Positions 1 to 8,448 of a DNA stretch of 64,000 nt are shown here, piece after piece. The notes beneath the pieces were generated by a model. It was not told where the DNA came from and made no database searches. It saw only the letters and a list, made by a program, of their open reading frames with translations. Every line of letters begins with the position of its first letter. Position 1 is the first letter of the stretch. A program made the position numbers and the translations under genes. Origin of the DNA: an uncultured Oxalobacteraceae bacterium (lineage in GTDB: Bacteria > Pseudomonadota > Gammaproteobacteria > Burkholderiales > Burkholderiaceae_D); contig CAIOYD010000050.1 of the NCBI GenBank assembly GCA_903862415.1, forward strand, positions 1 to 64,000, given 5' to 3'.

Positions 1-30
1 GTGTTGAGAATCGTCCAAATTTGAGCCACA
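1..30. other. Left flank of the insertion sequence, possible relic of another IS end
   Basis: Only 30 bases lie outside the IS3-family element on the left. They begin with TGTTGAGAATCG and carry CCAAATTTGAGCC, which reminds me of the terminal repeats of IS21-family elements. This is recall of a general pattern, not an alignment, and the stretch is too short to decide. If correct, the IS3-family copy landed in or beside an older IS. Confidence 0.2.
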
Positions 31-1638
31 GGGGGTGCGGATAAAATCTTGGACTACTTTTGGAGTGGTCCATGTATTCATACGAAGAACGCCTTAAGGC
101 GGTGAAACTATATATTAAACTCGGCAGGCGCTGCAAAGCAACGATTCGTCAATTGGGATACCCGACCAAAAATTCATTGTTGGCTTGGCATGACGAATTG
201 GAAAAAACTGGCGATTTTAAATCAACCTATGTTCGAGCAAAGTCAAAATATTCAGTCGAACAAAGGGATACAGCAATCGAACATTATTTGAATCATGGCC
301 GTTGCTTTGCCTTTACCATCAAGGCGTTAGGCTATCCGGGACAAGCAAAGCTGAGGGAATGGGTTTTCGAGCAATTCCCCGAATTCAAGCAACACGTCGT
401 CGGCAAGAGGGGTGGGCGGCCCGCAACGCTGGCGTCTAAGCGTGCTAGTGTGTATGAGCTTTGCACCCGTGATGGAAGCGCACAGGAAGTTGCACAAAAG
501 CTGGACGTCAACCGAACAACGTTGTACAACTGGAAGAACCAATTACTTGGCCGTGAGGCCCAAGCTTCCATGAAACGTGATAAACGCCCACAAGTAGAAG
601 ATGACCGCGACCAACTGAAGCGGCAAATCGAAACGCTCCGACGCGACATCCGCAATTTGCAGCTTGAGCACGATCTCCTCAAGAAGGCCAATGAACTGCT
701 AAAAAAGGACCTGGGCGTCGACCTCCTTCTCCTGGGCAACAGGGAGAAGACGATATTGGTTGACGCCCTGAGGAAGGAATATGGGTTAGCGGCGCTTCTC
801 GACCGGCTGGACATGGCGCGCAGCTCCTACTTTTACCATCGGTCACCGATGCGGGTTGCCGACAAATATGCGGAAGTCCGTCGCACCGTGACTGAAATCT
901 TTGAGAAGAATTACCGATCCTATGGGTATCGCCGAATTCAGGCTTCATTAAATGGCCAACGGATATTTATATCGGAAAAAGTTGTTCAGCGCCTTATGAA
1001 ACAAGAGGGGCTCCATGTGGCCAGGCCCAGGCGGCGCGGATATCGTTCCTACGCTGGGGAAATCAGCCCGGCACCGGAAAATATTATCAATCGTAATTTC
1101 CATGCTTCAGCGCCAAACGAAAAATGGCTAACGGATATCTCAGAATTCCAGATCCCAGCAGGAAAGGTCTATCTGTCTCCCATGATTGACTGTTTCGATG
1201 GCATGGTCGTTAGCTGGTCTATTGGCACAAGCCCTGACGCGAATTTAGTGAATGGCATGTTGGATGCTGCCATTGAGACGATTACCGGGGACGATGAGAA
1301 GACGATCGTCCATTCCGATCGGGGTGGCCACTACCGGTGGCCTGGATGGCTGACAAGGATGGCGAATGCAAGTTTGATTCGGTCAATGTCCCGTAAAGCA
1401 TGCTCGCCGGATAATTCAGCCTGTGAAGGTTTCTTCGGGAGGTTAAAGACAGAGATGTTCTATCCCCGCGATTGGCGATCATCGACCATTGCCGAGCTCA
1501 TTGACGCTCTCGATACCTACATTCGCTGGTATAACGAGAAACGGATTAAAATGTCCCTTGGCTATCTTAGTCCGATCGAGTACCGTGAGAGCTTAGGCTT
1601 AACAACGTAAATCAGTCCAAGAAAATATCCGCATCCCC
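31..1638 (+). mobile_element. IS3-family insertion sequence, complete
   Basis: The element is bounded by imperfect inverted repeats of about 25 bases at 31-55 and 1614-1638 that agree at 21 of 25 positions. Both outer ends read GGGG[G/A]TGCGGATA and both inner ends read TCTTGGACT. One transposase gene fills the inside. I could not identify a convincing 3-4 base target duplication (ACA at 28-30 versus AAA at 1639-1641), so the exact outer boundary is uncertain by a few bases and may start at the TG of TGCGGAT. The intact reading frame and matched ends suggest a recent, possibly active copy. Confidence 0.85.
72..1610 (+). CDS. IS3-family transposase, single uninterrupted ORF
   Basis: This DDE transposase moves the surrounding insertion sequence. 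The C-terminal rve integrase core has the triad D355 (LTDISEF), D416 (HSDRGGHY) and E452 (ACEGFFGRLK), with 35 residues between the last two, the DD(35)E spacing of the IS3 family. The N-terminal third is unusual: two similar helix-turn-helix-like segments (residues about 3-45 and 62-105, each with a Y[ST].E.R..A pattern and a LGYP motif) precede a third HTH (EVAQKLDVNRTTLYNW) and a leucine-rich coiled coil. OrfA and OrfB are fused in frame, so no programmed frameshift is needed. ATG at 72 was chosen because GGAG lies 6 bases upstream; a TTG at 60 would add four residues. Confidence 0.9.
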   Translation: MYSYEERLKAVKLYIKLGRRCKATIRQLGYPTKNSLLAWHDELEKTGDFKSTYVRAKSKYSVEQRDTAIEHYLNHGRCFAFTIKALGYPGQAKLREWVFEQFPEFKQHVVGKRGGRPATLASKRASVYELCTRDGSAQEVAQKLDVNRTTLYNWKNQLLGREAQASMKRDKRPQVEDDRDQLKRQIETLRRDIRNLQLEHDLLKKANELLKKDLGVDLLLLGNREKTILVDALRKEYGLAALLDRLDMARSSYFYHRSPMRVADKYAEVRRTVTEIFEKNYRSYGYRRIQASLNGQRIFISEKVVQRLMKQEGLHVARPRRRGYRSYAGEISPAPENIINRNFHASAPNEKWLTDISEFQIPAGKVYLSPMIDCFDGMVVSWSIGTSPDANLVNGMLDAAIETITGDDEKTIVHSDRGGHYRWPGWLTRMANASLIRSMSRKACSPDNSACEGFFGRLKTEMFYPRDWRSSTIAELIDALDTYIRWYNEKRIKMSLGYLSPIEYRESLGLTT

Positions 1639-2033
1639 AAAGGGTCAATATTCAGTCGGCGCCAACATCCCTGACACCAACAACGGTAATTTGCTGAAGT
1701 GCTTCTTCAACTACTGCCGGAACTTGCTGAGCTGCAACCGTCATAACTGGAAGTGCGTTTACTATATGAAAATCATATAACTTTGGCATTCTGATATACA
1801 CACAAGGGAAGCCATAGAAAATACCGCAGAAATTCCTTTGATGCATGTATTAAAAAGGAGACAAATAGGCATTCTCCGATAATCGCCATTGTCAGCTTAC
1901 GTTTTCCACGTCTGACTCACTCGTATCGGTTATTTCAATGAAATCGCAGCAATATTGATAAAGAATAATTTACTAACAGATATTAAGAGTAGCGTAATTA
2001 GTTCTGATGTTTTATGTTCTCCGTGGAGTTCAT
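1639..2033. other. Intergenic region between the IS and the lipid locus
   Basis: About 395 bases hold no gene I can support. A 64-codon minus-strand frame (1652-1846) ends in LQQITVVGVRDVGAD, faintly like the start of a TonB-dependent receptor, but it lacks a good start and could be chance or an IS remnant. A,T-rich sequence at 1940-2000 probably contains the promoter for the hydrolase gene; TTGATAAAGAATAA at 1955-1968 is a poor partial match to an FNR box. Confidence 0.4.
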
Positions 2034-3284
2034 ATGTCGCGCAAACATTCTCATGCATCCGACCTCCTGGGATTAAATCGGTTGATGATCGATGCTTTGC
2101 TTGGGAGCACCGATCTGGCTGAACAGGTGCATTTGAGCATACTTAATCACACCACCAGTTTTGCCCCCTCCCTGCACAAGCCCTTAATGAAGGCAACTTC
2201 ACTGGTCTACCACAAGCTACGCCATGCCACCAATCTCGCCGGCTCCGGCATTGATCAGTTAGTCAATTGGCTCACCCCATACCTGGTAACAAATCAGGGT
2301 TGGAAAGGCCGGGATTCAGTAATTGCCGTATTAAATGGCGTATTAGGTGACTATTTACACAGCACACAAAATCCACTGGCAATGGAGATGGAATTAAAGT
2401 GCAGGGGCATCAACGTAGTGGCCAACGAACAAAAAAAACTGACCCTGCGCCAGCTCAGACCCAGGTTGAACGGGCATGTTTTAGTGTTGGCACACGGACT
2501 ATGCATGAGTGATCTGATGTGGCGACGCAACCAGCATGATCATGGTGCAGCATTGGAACACGATTGCGCCTGCACAGCGGTTTATTTGCGCTACAACAGT
2601 GGACTGCATATTTCCAGCAATGGTGAACAACTGGCACAACAACTGGAATCTCTGGTGCAAAATTGGCCGGTGCCCATACAAGAATTAACTTTCCTTTGCC
2701 ACAGCATGGGTGGCATGCTGGTTCGAAGCGCCCATTATTATGCCGAAAAGGCAGGATATACCTGGCCATCCAAAACTTCCAGAATGGTTTTTCTTGGGAC
2801 TCCACATCATGGCGCCCCACTGGAACGCAGCGGACACTGGTTTCATTTATTCATCAGCAATAACCGTTACCTGGCACCATTTTCCAGCCTTGGACGGATC
2901 CGCAGCGCTGGAATTACTGATTTACGCCACGGAAATCTTTTGTCCCAGGATTGGCATGGCGTTGACCGATTTGTACATAGTGAAGATCGCCGCATTCCAG
3001 TACCTTTACCTGAAGAAATTGACTGTTATGCCTTGGCGGCAACCATCGGCAAACGGAAAAGCGATATCAGAGACCGCTTGCTCGGAGATGGCCTGGTTCC
3101 AATTAACAGCGCTCTCGGAATACATCAGAATTCCAGTTTGAATCTGCTGTTTAAGCCAGAAAATCAAGTCATCCTTCCTGGCATGAATCATCTCGATTTA
3201 TTGAATCGGGACGAAGTTTATCAACAACTTTTGAAATGGCTGGCCGTTTCTTGTCAACAGGAGACATCATGCGCTATTTTGTGA
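2034..3284 (+). CDS. Alpha/beta hydrolase, lipase/esterase-like (PGAP1-like)
   Basis: A 416-residue predicted lipase or esterase. The nucleophile elbow is CHSMGG around residue 222-227, the VLAHGL segment near residue 147 fits the oxyanion loop, an Asp in GDGLVP (about 352) and a His in GMNHLD (about 385) complete a plausible Ser-Asp-His triad. No signal peptide is evident, so it probably acts in the cytoplasm. It is the first gene of the lipid locus and overlaps the next gene by 16 bases, implying translational coupling. A role in mobilising stored wax ester or triacylglycerol is inferred from context only. ATG at 2034 is preferred over 2007 because GGAG sits just upstream. Confidence 0.75.
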   Translation: MSRKHSHASDLLGLNRLMIDALLGSTDLAEQVHLSILNHTTSFAPSLHKPLMKATSLVYHKLRHATNLAGSGIDQLVNWLTPYLVTNQGWKGRDSVIAVLNGVLGDYLHSTQNPLAMEMELKCRGINVVANEQKKLTLRQLRPRLNGHVLVLAHGLCMSDLMWRRNQHDHGAALEHDCACTAVYLRYNSGLHISSNGEQLAQQLESLVQNWPVPIQELTFLCHSMGGMLVRSAHYYAEKAGYTWPSKTSRMVFLGTPHHGAPLERSGHWFHLFISNNRYLAPFSSLGRIRSAGITDLRHGNLLSQDWHGVDRFVHSEDRRIPVPLPEEIDCYALAATIGKRKSDIRDRLLGDGLVPINSALGIHQNSSLNLLFKPENQVILPGMNHLDLLNRDEVYQQLLKWLAVSCQQETSCAIL

Positions 3285-5269
3285 CCGGTGGAACCGGATT
3301 TATCGGCAAGCGTTTCATCAAAAAAATACTCACCCACCCTGACAGCACCGTCTATTTTTTGTTGCGCGAAGCCAACTTGAGCAAAGTGCCAGAGCTGCTT
3401 AGGTACTGGGGTGTGGATGAACAACGCGCCATACCCGTTTTGGGTGATTTGCAAAAAAAAATGCTGGGAATTTCAGAACCACAAGCGAAACGGCTTAGCA
3501 ATAAAATTGATCATTTCTTTCATCTGGCAGCGATTTACGATTTAAAGGCTGGGGCTGAAATTCAACTCCATGTCAATGAAGAAGGAACCCGGCAAGTGCT
3601 GACATTTGCCAATATCATCGAAGCAAAACTATTTCATCATATCAGTTCAATTGCCGCTGCCGGGATGTATCAGGGGGTATTTCGCGAAGACATGTTTACC
3701 GAGGCAGAGCATCTTGATCATCCGTATTTCTCAACCAAGCACAACGCCGAAAAAATAGTGCGCTGCGAAGCAAAAATTGCTTATCGCATTTATCGCCCTG
3801 GCATGGTCGTCGGTGATTCGCTCAGCGGCGAAGCCGAAAAAATTGATGGCCCGTATTACTTCTTTAAATTAATTCAGCGGCTACGCCAGACTTTACCGCC
3901 ATGGATGCCGATGATCGGCATTGAAGGAGGCCGGATCAATATTGTTCCGGTCGATTATGTGGTCAATGCTATGGATTATATTGCTCACCTCCCCGGTCTT
4001 GATGAACAGTGTTTCCACCTGACCGATCCTGAACCAATGCGCGTGGGTGAAGTAATCAATGTCTTTGCAGAATCAGCCCATGCACCCCGACTCAGTTTGC
4101 GTATCAATGCAGCCCTGCTGAACTATATTCCCGAAACCATTAAGAAAGGGCTCATGGCATTAACGCCTGTAAGGCGTTTAAAAGAAGCCATGCTGGCTGA
4201 TCTGGGAATACCGGAAAATATGTTGCAGTTCATTAACTACACAACCCGGTTTGATAACCGCAATGCCGCTGCCGCCTTACAGGGAAGCAATATCCGTTGT
4301 CCTCCACTGTCGTCCTATGCCAACAACATCTGGGATTATTGGGAACGCCACCTCGATCCGGAACTCCAGATCGACCATACATTAAAAGGGCAAGTCAAAG
4401 GGAAGTGTGTGCTTATCACAGGGGGCTCTTCCGGAATTGGACTCGCCCTGACGCACAAACTGGTTCAAGCGGGAGCGAATACCATTATTTGCGGACGCCA
4501 TGAAGATAAATTGGCGGCGGCAAGAAGTGAAATTGTCGCCAGAGGCTTTGATGTTGCCATATTTCAGGTCGATCTGTCAGACGCGAATCAATGCCAACAG
4601 TTTGTGAAAACCCTGATCAGCCAATATGGCCACATCGATATTTTAGTTAATAATGCCGGCCGTTCAATTCGGCGTAGTATTGAAGCCAGCTATGAGCGCT
4701 TTCACGACTTTGAACGCTTAATGCAATTGAATTACTTCGGCGCTCTGCGATTGACAATGGGATTACTGCCCAAAATGGCAGAACAAAAAATGGGGCATAT
4801 TATTAACATTTCATCGATTGGTGTATTGACTAACGCACCGCGTTTTTCCGCCTATGTCGCGACTAAGGCCGCCATGGATGCCTGGTCGCGCTGCGCTGCG
4901 TCTGAATTTTCTGATGTCGGGATTAAATTCACCACCATCAATATGCCTCTGGTCAGAACACCGATGATTGCGCCCACAAAACTTTACGCCAACGTTCCCA
5001 CGCTAACAGCTGAACAGGCAGCCGATTTAATTATTCAAGCGATAGTCTATAAACCAGTTTGCATCACGACACGGCTGGGGCGATTTGGCGAAATGGTGCA
5101 GGCATTCATGCCACGCACTTCGCAAATCATCATGAATACCAGCTTCCGTATGTTTCCAGACTCCAACACTGCCACGTCAACAAATTCACAAGAACTAATA
5201 TCAGGCAATTCGGATTTACAAACCGATCAATATGCCATGCAGCAACTATTACGTGGGTTGCATTTTTAG
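3269..5269 (+). CDS. Two-domain SDR, fatty acyl-CoA reductase-like
   Basis: A 666-residue fusion of two Rossmann-fold reductases. The N-terminal extended SDR domain starts with TGGTGFIG (residues 6-13) and has YFSTK near 152; the C-terminal classical SDR domain has TGGSSGIG near 385, NNAG, and YVATK near 528. Size, order and internal sequences match the bacterial acyl-CoA reductases of the Marinobacter Maqu_2507 and mycobacterial Rv3391 type, which reduce fatty acyl-CoA to aldehyde and on to fatty alcohol with NADPH. Both catalytic Tyr-x-x-x-Lys pairs are intact. Neighbouring acyl-CoA ligase and WS/DGAT genes make fatty alcohol supply for wax esters the likely role. ATG at 3269 follows an AGGAGA ribosome site. 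Substrate length cannot be read from sequence. Confidence 0.85.
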   Translation: MRYFVTGGTGFIGKRFIKKILTHPDSTVYFLLREANLSKVPELLRYWGVDEQRAIPVLGDLQKKMLGISEPQAKRLSNKIDHFFHLAAIYDLKAGAEIQLHVNEEGTRQVLTFANIIEAKLFHHISSIAAAGMYQGVFREDMFTEAEHLDHPYFSTKHNAEKIVRCEAKIAYRIYRPGMVVGDSLSGEAEKIDGPYYFFKLIQRLRQTLPPWMPMIGIEGGRINIVPVDYVVNAMDYIAHLPGLDEQCFHLTDPEPMRVGEVINVFAESAHAPRLSLRINAALLNYIPETIKKGLMALTPVRRLKEAMLADLGIPENMLQFINYTTRFDNRNAAAALQGSNIRCPPLSSYANNIWDYWERHLDPELQIDHTLKGQVKGKCVLITGGSSGIGLALTHKLVQAGANTIICGRHEDKLAAARSEIVARGFDVAIFQVDLSDANQCQQFVKTLISQYGHIDILVNNAGRSIRRSIEASYERFHDFERLMQLNYFGALRLTMGLLPKMAEQKMGHIINISSIGVLTNAPRFSAYVATKAAMDAWSRCAASEFSDVGIKFTTINMPLVRTPMIAPTKLYANVPTLTAEQAADLIIQAIVYKPVCITTRLGRFGEMVQAFMPRTSQIIMNTSFRMFPDSNTATSTNSQELISGNSDLQTDQYAMQQLLRGLHF

Positions 5270-5307
5270 AGAAGCCCAGTTATGTAGTTTAAGCTTAAAT
5301 GAAAATA

Positions 5308-5321
5308 TTGACGCATATCAA
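5308..5321. promoter_or_regulatory. FNR/ANR-like box upstream of acyl-CoA ligase
   Basis: TTGACGCATATCAA differs from the FNR/ANR consensus TTGAT-N4-ATCAA at one base (C for T in the left half). It is 62 bases upstream of the acyl-CoA ligase start, a distance suited to activation from about -41. Function is inferred; the box could also be a chance match. Confidence 0.45.
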
Positions 5322-5383
5322 AACTACGTTCTGGCTTACTACTAAAGTGAACGAATATCTATCTAAATAGATTAGAGAACGCA

Positions 5384-7087
5384 ATGAACAAGATTTGGCT
5401 GAAAAGTTTTCCGCCTGACGTTCCTGCCGAGATTAATCTCAGTGAATTCAATTCATTGAAGGACATCCTCGAATGGGGATGTCGTCGTTATGCAGATTTG
5501 CCTGCATTTCTCAATCAACGATCAAGCATTACCTATCGGGAGCTCAATACGCTCTCAAGTGCATTTTCCTCCTATCTGAACAACGTTCTGAATCTAAGCA
5601 AGGGTGACCGCGTTGCCATCATGATGCCGAACTTGCTGCAGTATCCGGTGGTTTTGTTTGGTGCTTTACGGGCTGGCTGTGTTGTAGTCAACACCAACCC
5701 GCTGTACACAGCGCGTGAATTGCGTCATCAACTCATCGATTCCGGTGCCGTCTGTATCGTCATTCTGGAAAATTTCGCCCATACCCTAGAAGAAGTCATC
5801 TCAGATAGCGCCATTAAGCATGTGGTCATTTCCCGCGTGGGTGACTTGTTTCATTTCCCCAAAGAACAAATCGTTAATTTCATTGTCGAGCACGTCAAAA
5901 AAATTGTTCCCGAATGGCATATTGATGACTACGTCACCTTGAACGATGCGATACAGCTCGGCTCAGCTTTAGTCACAGCCGAAAATAACATCGAGGCAAA
6001 GGATATTGCCTTCCTTCAATATACCGGTGGGACCACCGGGACCCCAAAAGGAGCCGTACTTACCCACGGCAATGTTGTTGCCAATCTTTTGCAGGTATCC
6101 GCCTGGATCAGTAATACAGTGAAAGAGCAGGAAGAAATCGTCGTTATTCCTTTGCCGATGTACCACATCTTTTCATTAATTGCAGTGCTGACGTTTTTTA
6201 AATTTGGCGCCAAAATCATTCTGATCACCAATCCACGTGATTTACCGGGCTTCATTAAAGAAATTAAACACCTCGGGTTTACTGCCATGATTGGTGTGAA
6301 TACCTTATTCAACGCCATGTTAAATGCGCCTGATGTCCGGGAAATTGATAGCAGCAAAGTCAAGGTAGTGATTGCCGGCGGAATGGCGGTACAAGCTGCG
6401 GTAGCAAAAAAATGGCATAACGTGTTTGGCACTCCCTTAATCGAAGGATATGGACTCACTGAGTCATCGCCGATAGTCTGTGCAAACCGCTTAGATATCG
6501 AAGAATTTACCGGAACGATCGGATTGCCAATTTCATCAACGGAAGTGGAAATTCGTGATGAATCCGGTCAGGAAGTTCCATTAGGTGATGTAGGTGAAAT
6601 CTGCATCCGTGGCCCGCAAATCATGCAAGGATATTGGAATAAGCCAGATGAAACTGCTAATGTCCTTAGTGCTGATGGCTGGATGCGAACCGGGGATATC
6701 GGCTTGATGGATACACACGGGTATATCAAGCTGGTTGATCGAATCAAAGACATCATCATCGTTTCGGGATTTAAAGTATTTCCGAACGAAGTGGAACAGG
6801 TTGTCATGATGATTAACGGCGTGCTCGAAGTAGTCGCCATTCCAGCCAGTGATGACCGTTCAGGCCATGTGGTAAAAATAGTGGTTGTCACCAATGATCC
6901 AAGTATCACTGAAGGTCAGATTTTAAACCACTGCCGGGAAAATTTAACCGGTTACAAAGTGCCAAAATATGTACTGTTTCGTGATCAGCCGCTACCAAAA
7001 TCTCCCATTGGAAAGGTTTTGCGTCGTCTGGTTACTGAAGAGACCAATGAGGCGGTCAAGCAAAATGTCAGCCTTGAAAAGGCATAG
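5384..7087 (+). CDS. fadD: Long-chain fatty acid-CoA ligase
   Basis: A 567-residue AMP-forming acyl-CoA synthetase that activates fatty acids with ATP and CoA. The P-loop-like motif YTGGTTGTPKGA lies near residue 213, GYGLTESSP near 355, GWMRTGDIG near 432, the hinge DRIKDIII near 452 and the catalytic lysine in SPIGKVLRR near 543. Length and motifs are those of FadD. The gene sits between the acyl-CoA reductase and the phasin, so it probably feeds acyl-CoA to both the reductase and the WS/DGAT enzyme, although a general beta-oxidation role is possible. An FNR-like box precedes it. Confidence 0.88.
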   Translation: MNKIWLKSFPPDVPAEINLSEFNSLKDILEWGCRRYADLPAFLNQRSSITYRELNTLSSAFSSYLNNVLNLSKGDRVAIMMPNLLQYPVVLFGALRAGCVVVNTNPLYTARELRHQLIDSGAVCIVILENFAHTLEEVISDSAIKHVVISRVGDLFHFPKEQIVNFIVEHVKKIVPEWHIDDYVTLNDAIQLGSALVTAENNIEAKDIAFLQYTGGTTGTPKGAVLTHGNVVANLLQVSAWISNTVKEQEEIVVIPLPMYHIFSLIAVLTFFKFGAKIILITNPRDLPGFIKEIKHLGFTAMIGVNTLFNAMLNAPDVREIDSSKVKVVIAGGMAVQAAVAKKWHNVFGTPLIEGYGLTESSPIVCANRLDIEEFTGTIGLPISSTEVEIRDESGQEVPLGDVGEICIRGPQIMQGYWNKPDETANVLSADGWMRTGDIGLMDTHGYIKLVDRIKDIIIVSGFKVFPNEVEQVVMMINGVLEVVAIPASDDRSGHVVKIVVVTNDPSITEGQILNHCRENLTGYKVPKYVLFRDQPLPKSPIGKVLRRLVTEETNEAVKQNVSLEKA

Positions 7088-7156
7088 GAAATCATACGTT
7101 TTTCATACAGTTCGTTGACGTGGGTTTTTCAATTTTGAATGTTTAAACAGGGGAAT

Positions 7157-7693
7157 ATGATGGGCAAAAAATTAAATACACTAGCCAATAGTGAAGATCA
7201 AAATCTGTCTGAAGCTATCCGTGCTTCTGCACAGCAAATATGGCAGGCCGGACTGGGTGCATTTTCGGTCGCTGAACATGAAGGTAGCAAACTTTTTTCA
7301 AAATTGGTTAAAGATGGCGTAGCCCTCCAAAACCGCACCCGCCACCTGGCCGATGTTGAAATACCTGCTTCCATGTCCAAAGTTGCCGCCAATATCAATA
7401 AACAGGCATCTGGTTCTTGGGGAAAACTTGAAAAAGTGTTTGAAGACAGGGTTACTCATACACTTGCTCAGCTTGGCGTACCAACAAGCAAAGATTTGCA
7501 CGATTTAAGCAAACGCGTGGAACAACTTTCACTTCAGATTGCCAAACTCGATCCTTCAGCAGCAACCCCGACCGTAACTATCAGCAAAAGCCCGGTAAAA
7601 AAAGTAGCCGCAAGAAAATCTGCAGCCAAAGCGATGCCGAGGATAGCGGCGACCAAAGCAGGCGCAGCAAAAGAAAGACCGAGTGCCAGATAA
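7157..7693 (+). CDS. Phasin, PhaI/PhaF type granule-associated protein
   Basis: A 178-residue granule-surface protein. Residues about 20-60 carry the phasin signature SAQQIWQAGLGAFS followed by EGSKLFSKLVKDG, and the middle is a predicted amphipathic helical stretch ending in a heptad-like segment (DLHDLSKRVEQLSLQIAKL). The C-terminus from about 140 is rich in Lys, Ala and Arg, like the histone-like tail of PhaF that tethers granules to DNA. Phasins normally coat polyhydroxyalkanoate; here no PHA synthase is nearby and the neighbours make neutral lipid, so coating of lipid droplets is a reasonable inference. AGGGG precedes the paired ATG codons at 7157 and 7160. Confidence 0.85.
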   Translation: MMGKKLNTLANSEDQNLSEAIRASAQQIWQAGLGAFSVAEHEGSKLFSKLVKDGVALQNRTRHLADVEIPASMSKVAANINKQASGSWGKLEKVFEDRVTHTLAQLGVPTSKDLHDLSKRVEQLSLQIAKLDPSAATPTVTISKSPVKKVAARKSAAKAMPRIAATKAGAAKERPSAR

Positions 7694-7720
7694 TGCCGGT
7701 TCCGAAAAGTGACGCTGTGC

Positions 7721-8431
7721 ATGGACGACAAGGTGCAGATGGATAAGCAAACTATCATCCACAATTTGCGCCGTGATTTGCACAGCGCCATTGAAACACG
7801 TAGCACGATTACGCGTTCATCTCTGGCTCAAGCGCGGCTTGCACTACGGCAGTTTCAGATGGCTCGTTTGGCCCAAACTCATGCCGACTTTCTTGCAAAC
7901 AAGGAAACACGACTGGCTGCACTGTTTTTTTTAGAAGATCTGTACGGCACTAATGATTTTTCCGGGAGGGATGCTGATATCGAACGGGTTATCCCGATCA
8001 TGGAACGAGTTTTGCCGCTGATAGCACTTCAATATATTGCTGAAGCCATCGAATTGGATGCGCTGTCAGAAGCACTGGACGTCGACATGGCAAACAAATT
8101 AGGGGAGCAGTTTAGCGACGATGCATATGTGCAAGCCTATCGCAAAGTAAAAACACGCAGCGACCGGGAAAAACAGCTGGCCCATATTGATTCGGTTGGC
8201 CATTCGCTGTGTGAATTAGTACACATGCCTTTGATTGGTGCCTCAATCAAAGGCATGTCGATTCCCGCAAGATTGACCGGTCTGTTTGAATTGCATCAAT
8301 TTTTAAAACGCGGCTTCGATGCCTTCAAGCAATTAAAAAATCCGGAAGCCTTTGTGGAAACCATCGTCCAGCGTGAATTAATCATCCTGAACAATCTTTA
8401 TTCAGGTAAAGAAAATCCGCTCAAAATCTGA
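7721..8431 (+). CDS. Uncharacterised protein with FFLEDLYG motif
   Basis: A 236-residue soluble, mostly helical protein of unknown function. Its clearest mark is FFLEDLYG near residue 68, followed by a DFSGRDADIERVIP segment; I recall similar FFL-x-DLY proteins of unknown function in other proteobacteria but cannot name a biochemical role. No signal peptide or obvious membrane span is seen. It follows the phasin by 27 bases and so probably shares its transcript, and it converges with the minus-strand repeat protein 17 bases downstream. Alternative starts are ATG 7739 (AAGGTG just upstream) and GTG 7709. Confidence 0.7.
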   Translation: MDDKVQMDKQTIIHNLRRDLHSAIETRSTITRSSLAQARLALRQFQMARLAQTHADFLANKETRLAALFFLEDLYGTNDFSGRDADIERVIPIMERVLPLIALQYIAEAIELDALSEALDVDMANKLGEQFSDDAYVQAYRKVKTRSDREKQLAHIDSVGHSLCELVHMPLIGASIKGMSIPARLTGLFELHQFLKRGFDAFKQLKNPEAFVETIVQRELIILNNLYSGKENPLKI

Positions 8432-8448
8432 CAGAACAATATGGATGA

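Noticed and set aside
1652-1846. 64-codon minus-strand frame beside the IS, TonB-receptor-like ending
   Set aside because: Too short, without a ribosome site, and the resemblance is only a few residues; kept as a low-interest note, not as a gene.
2663-3141. Overlapping plus-strand frames inside the hydrolase gene
   Set aside because: They are in alternative frames of a gene with an intact Ser-Asp-His arrangement.
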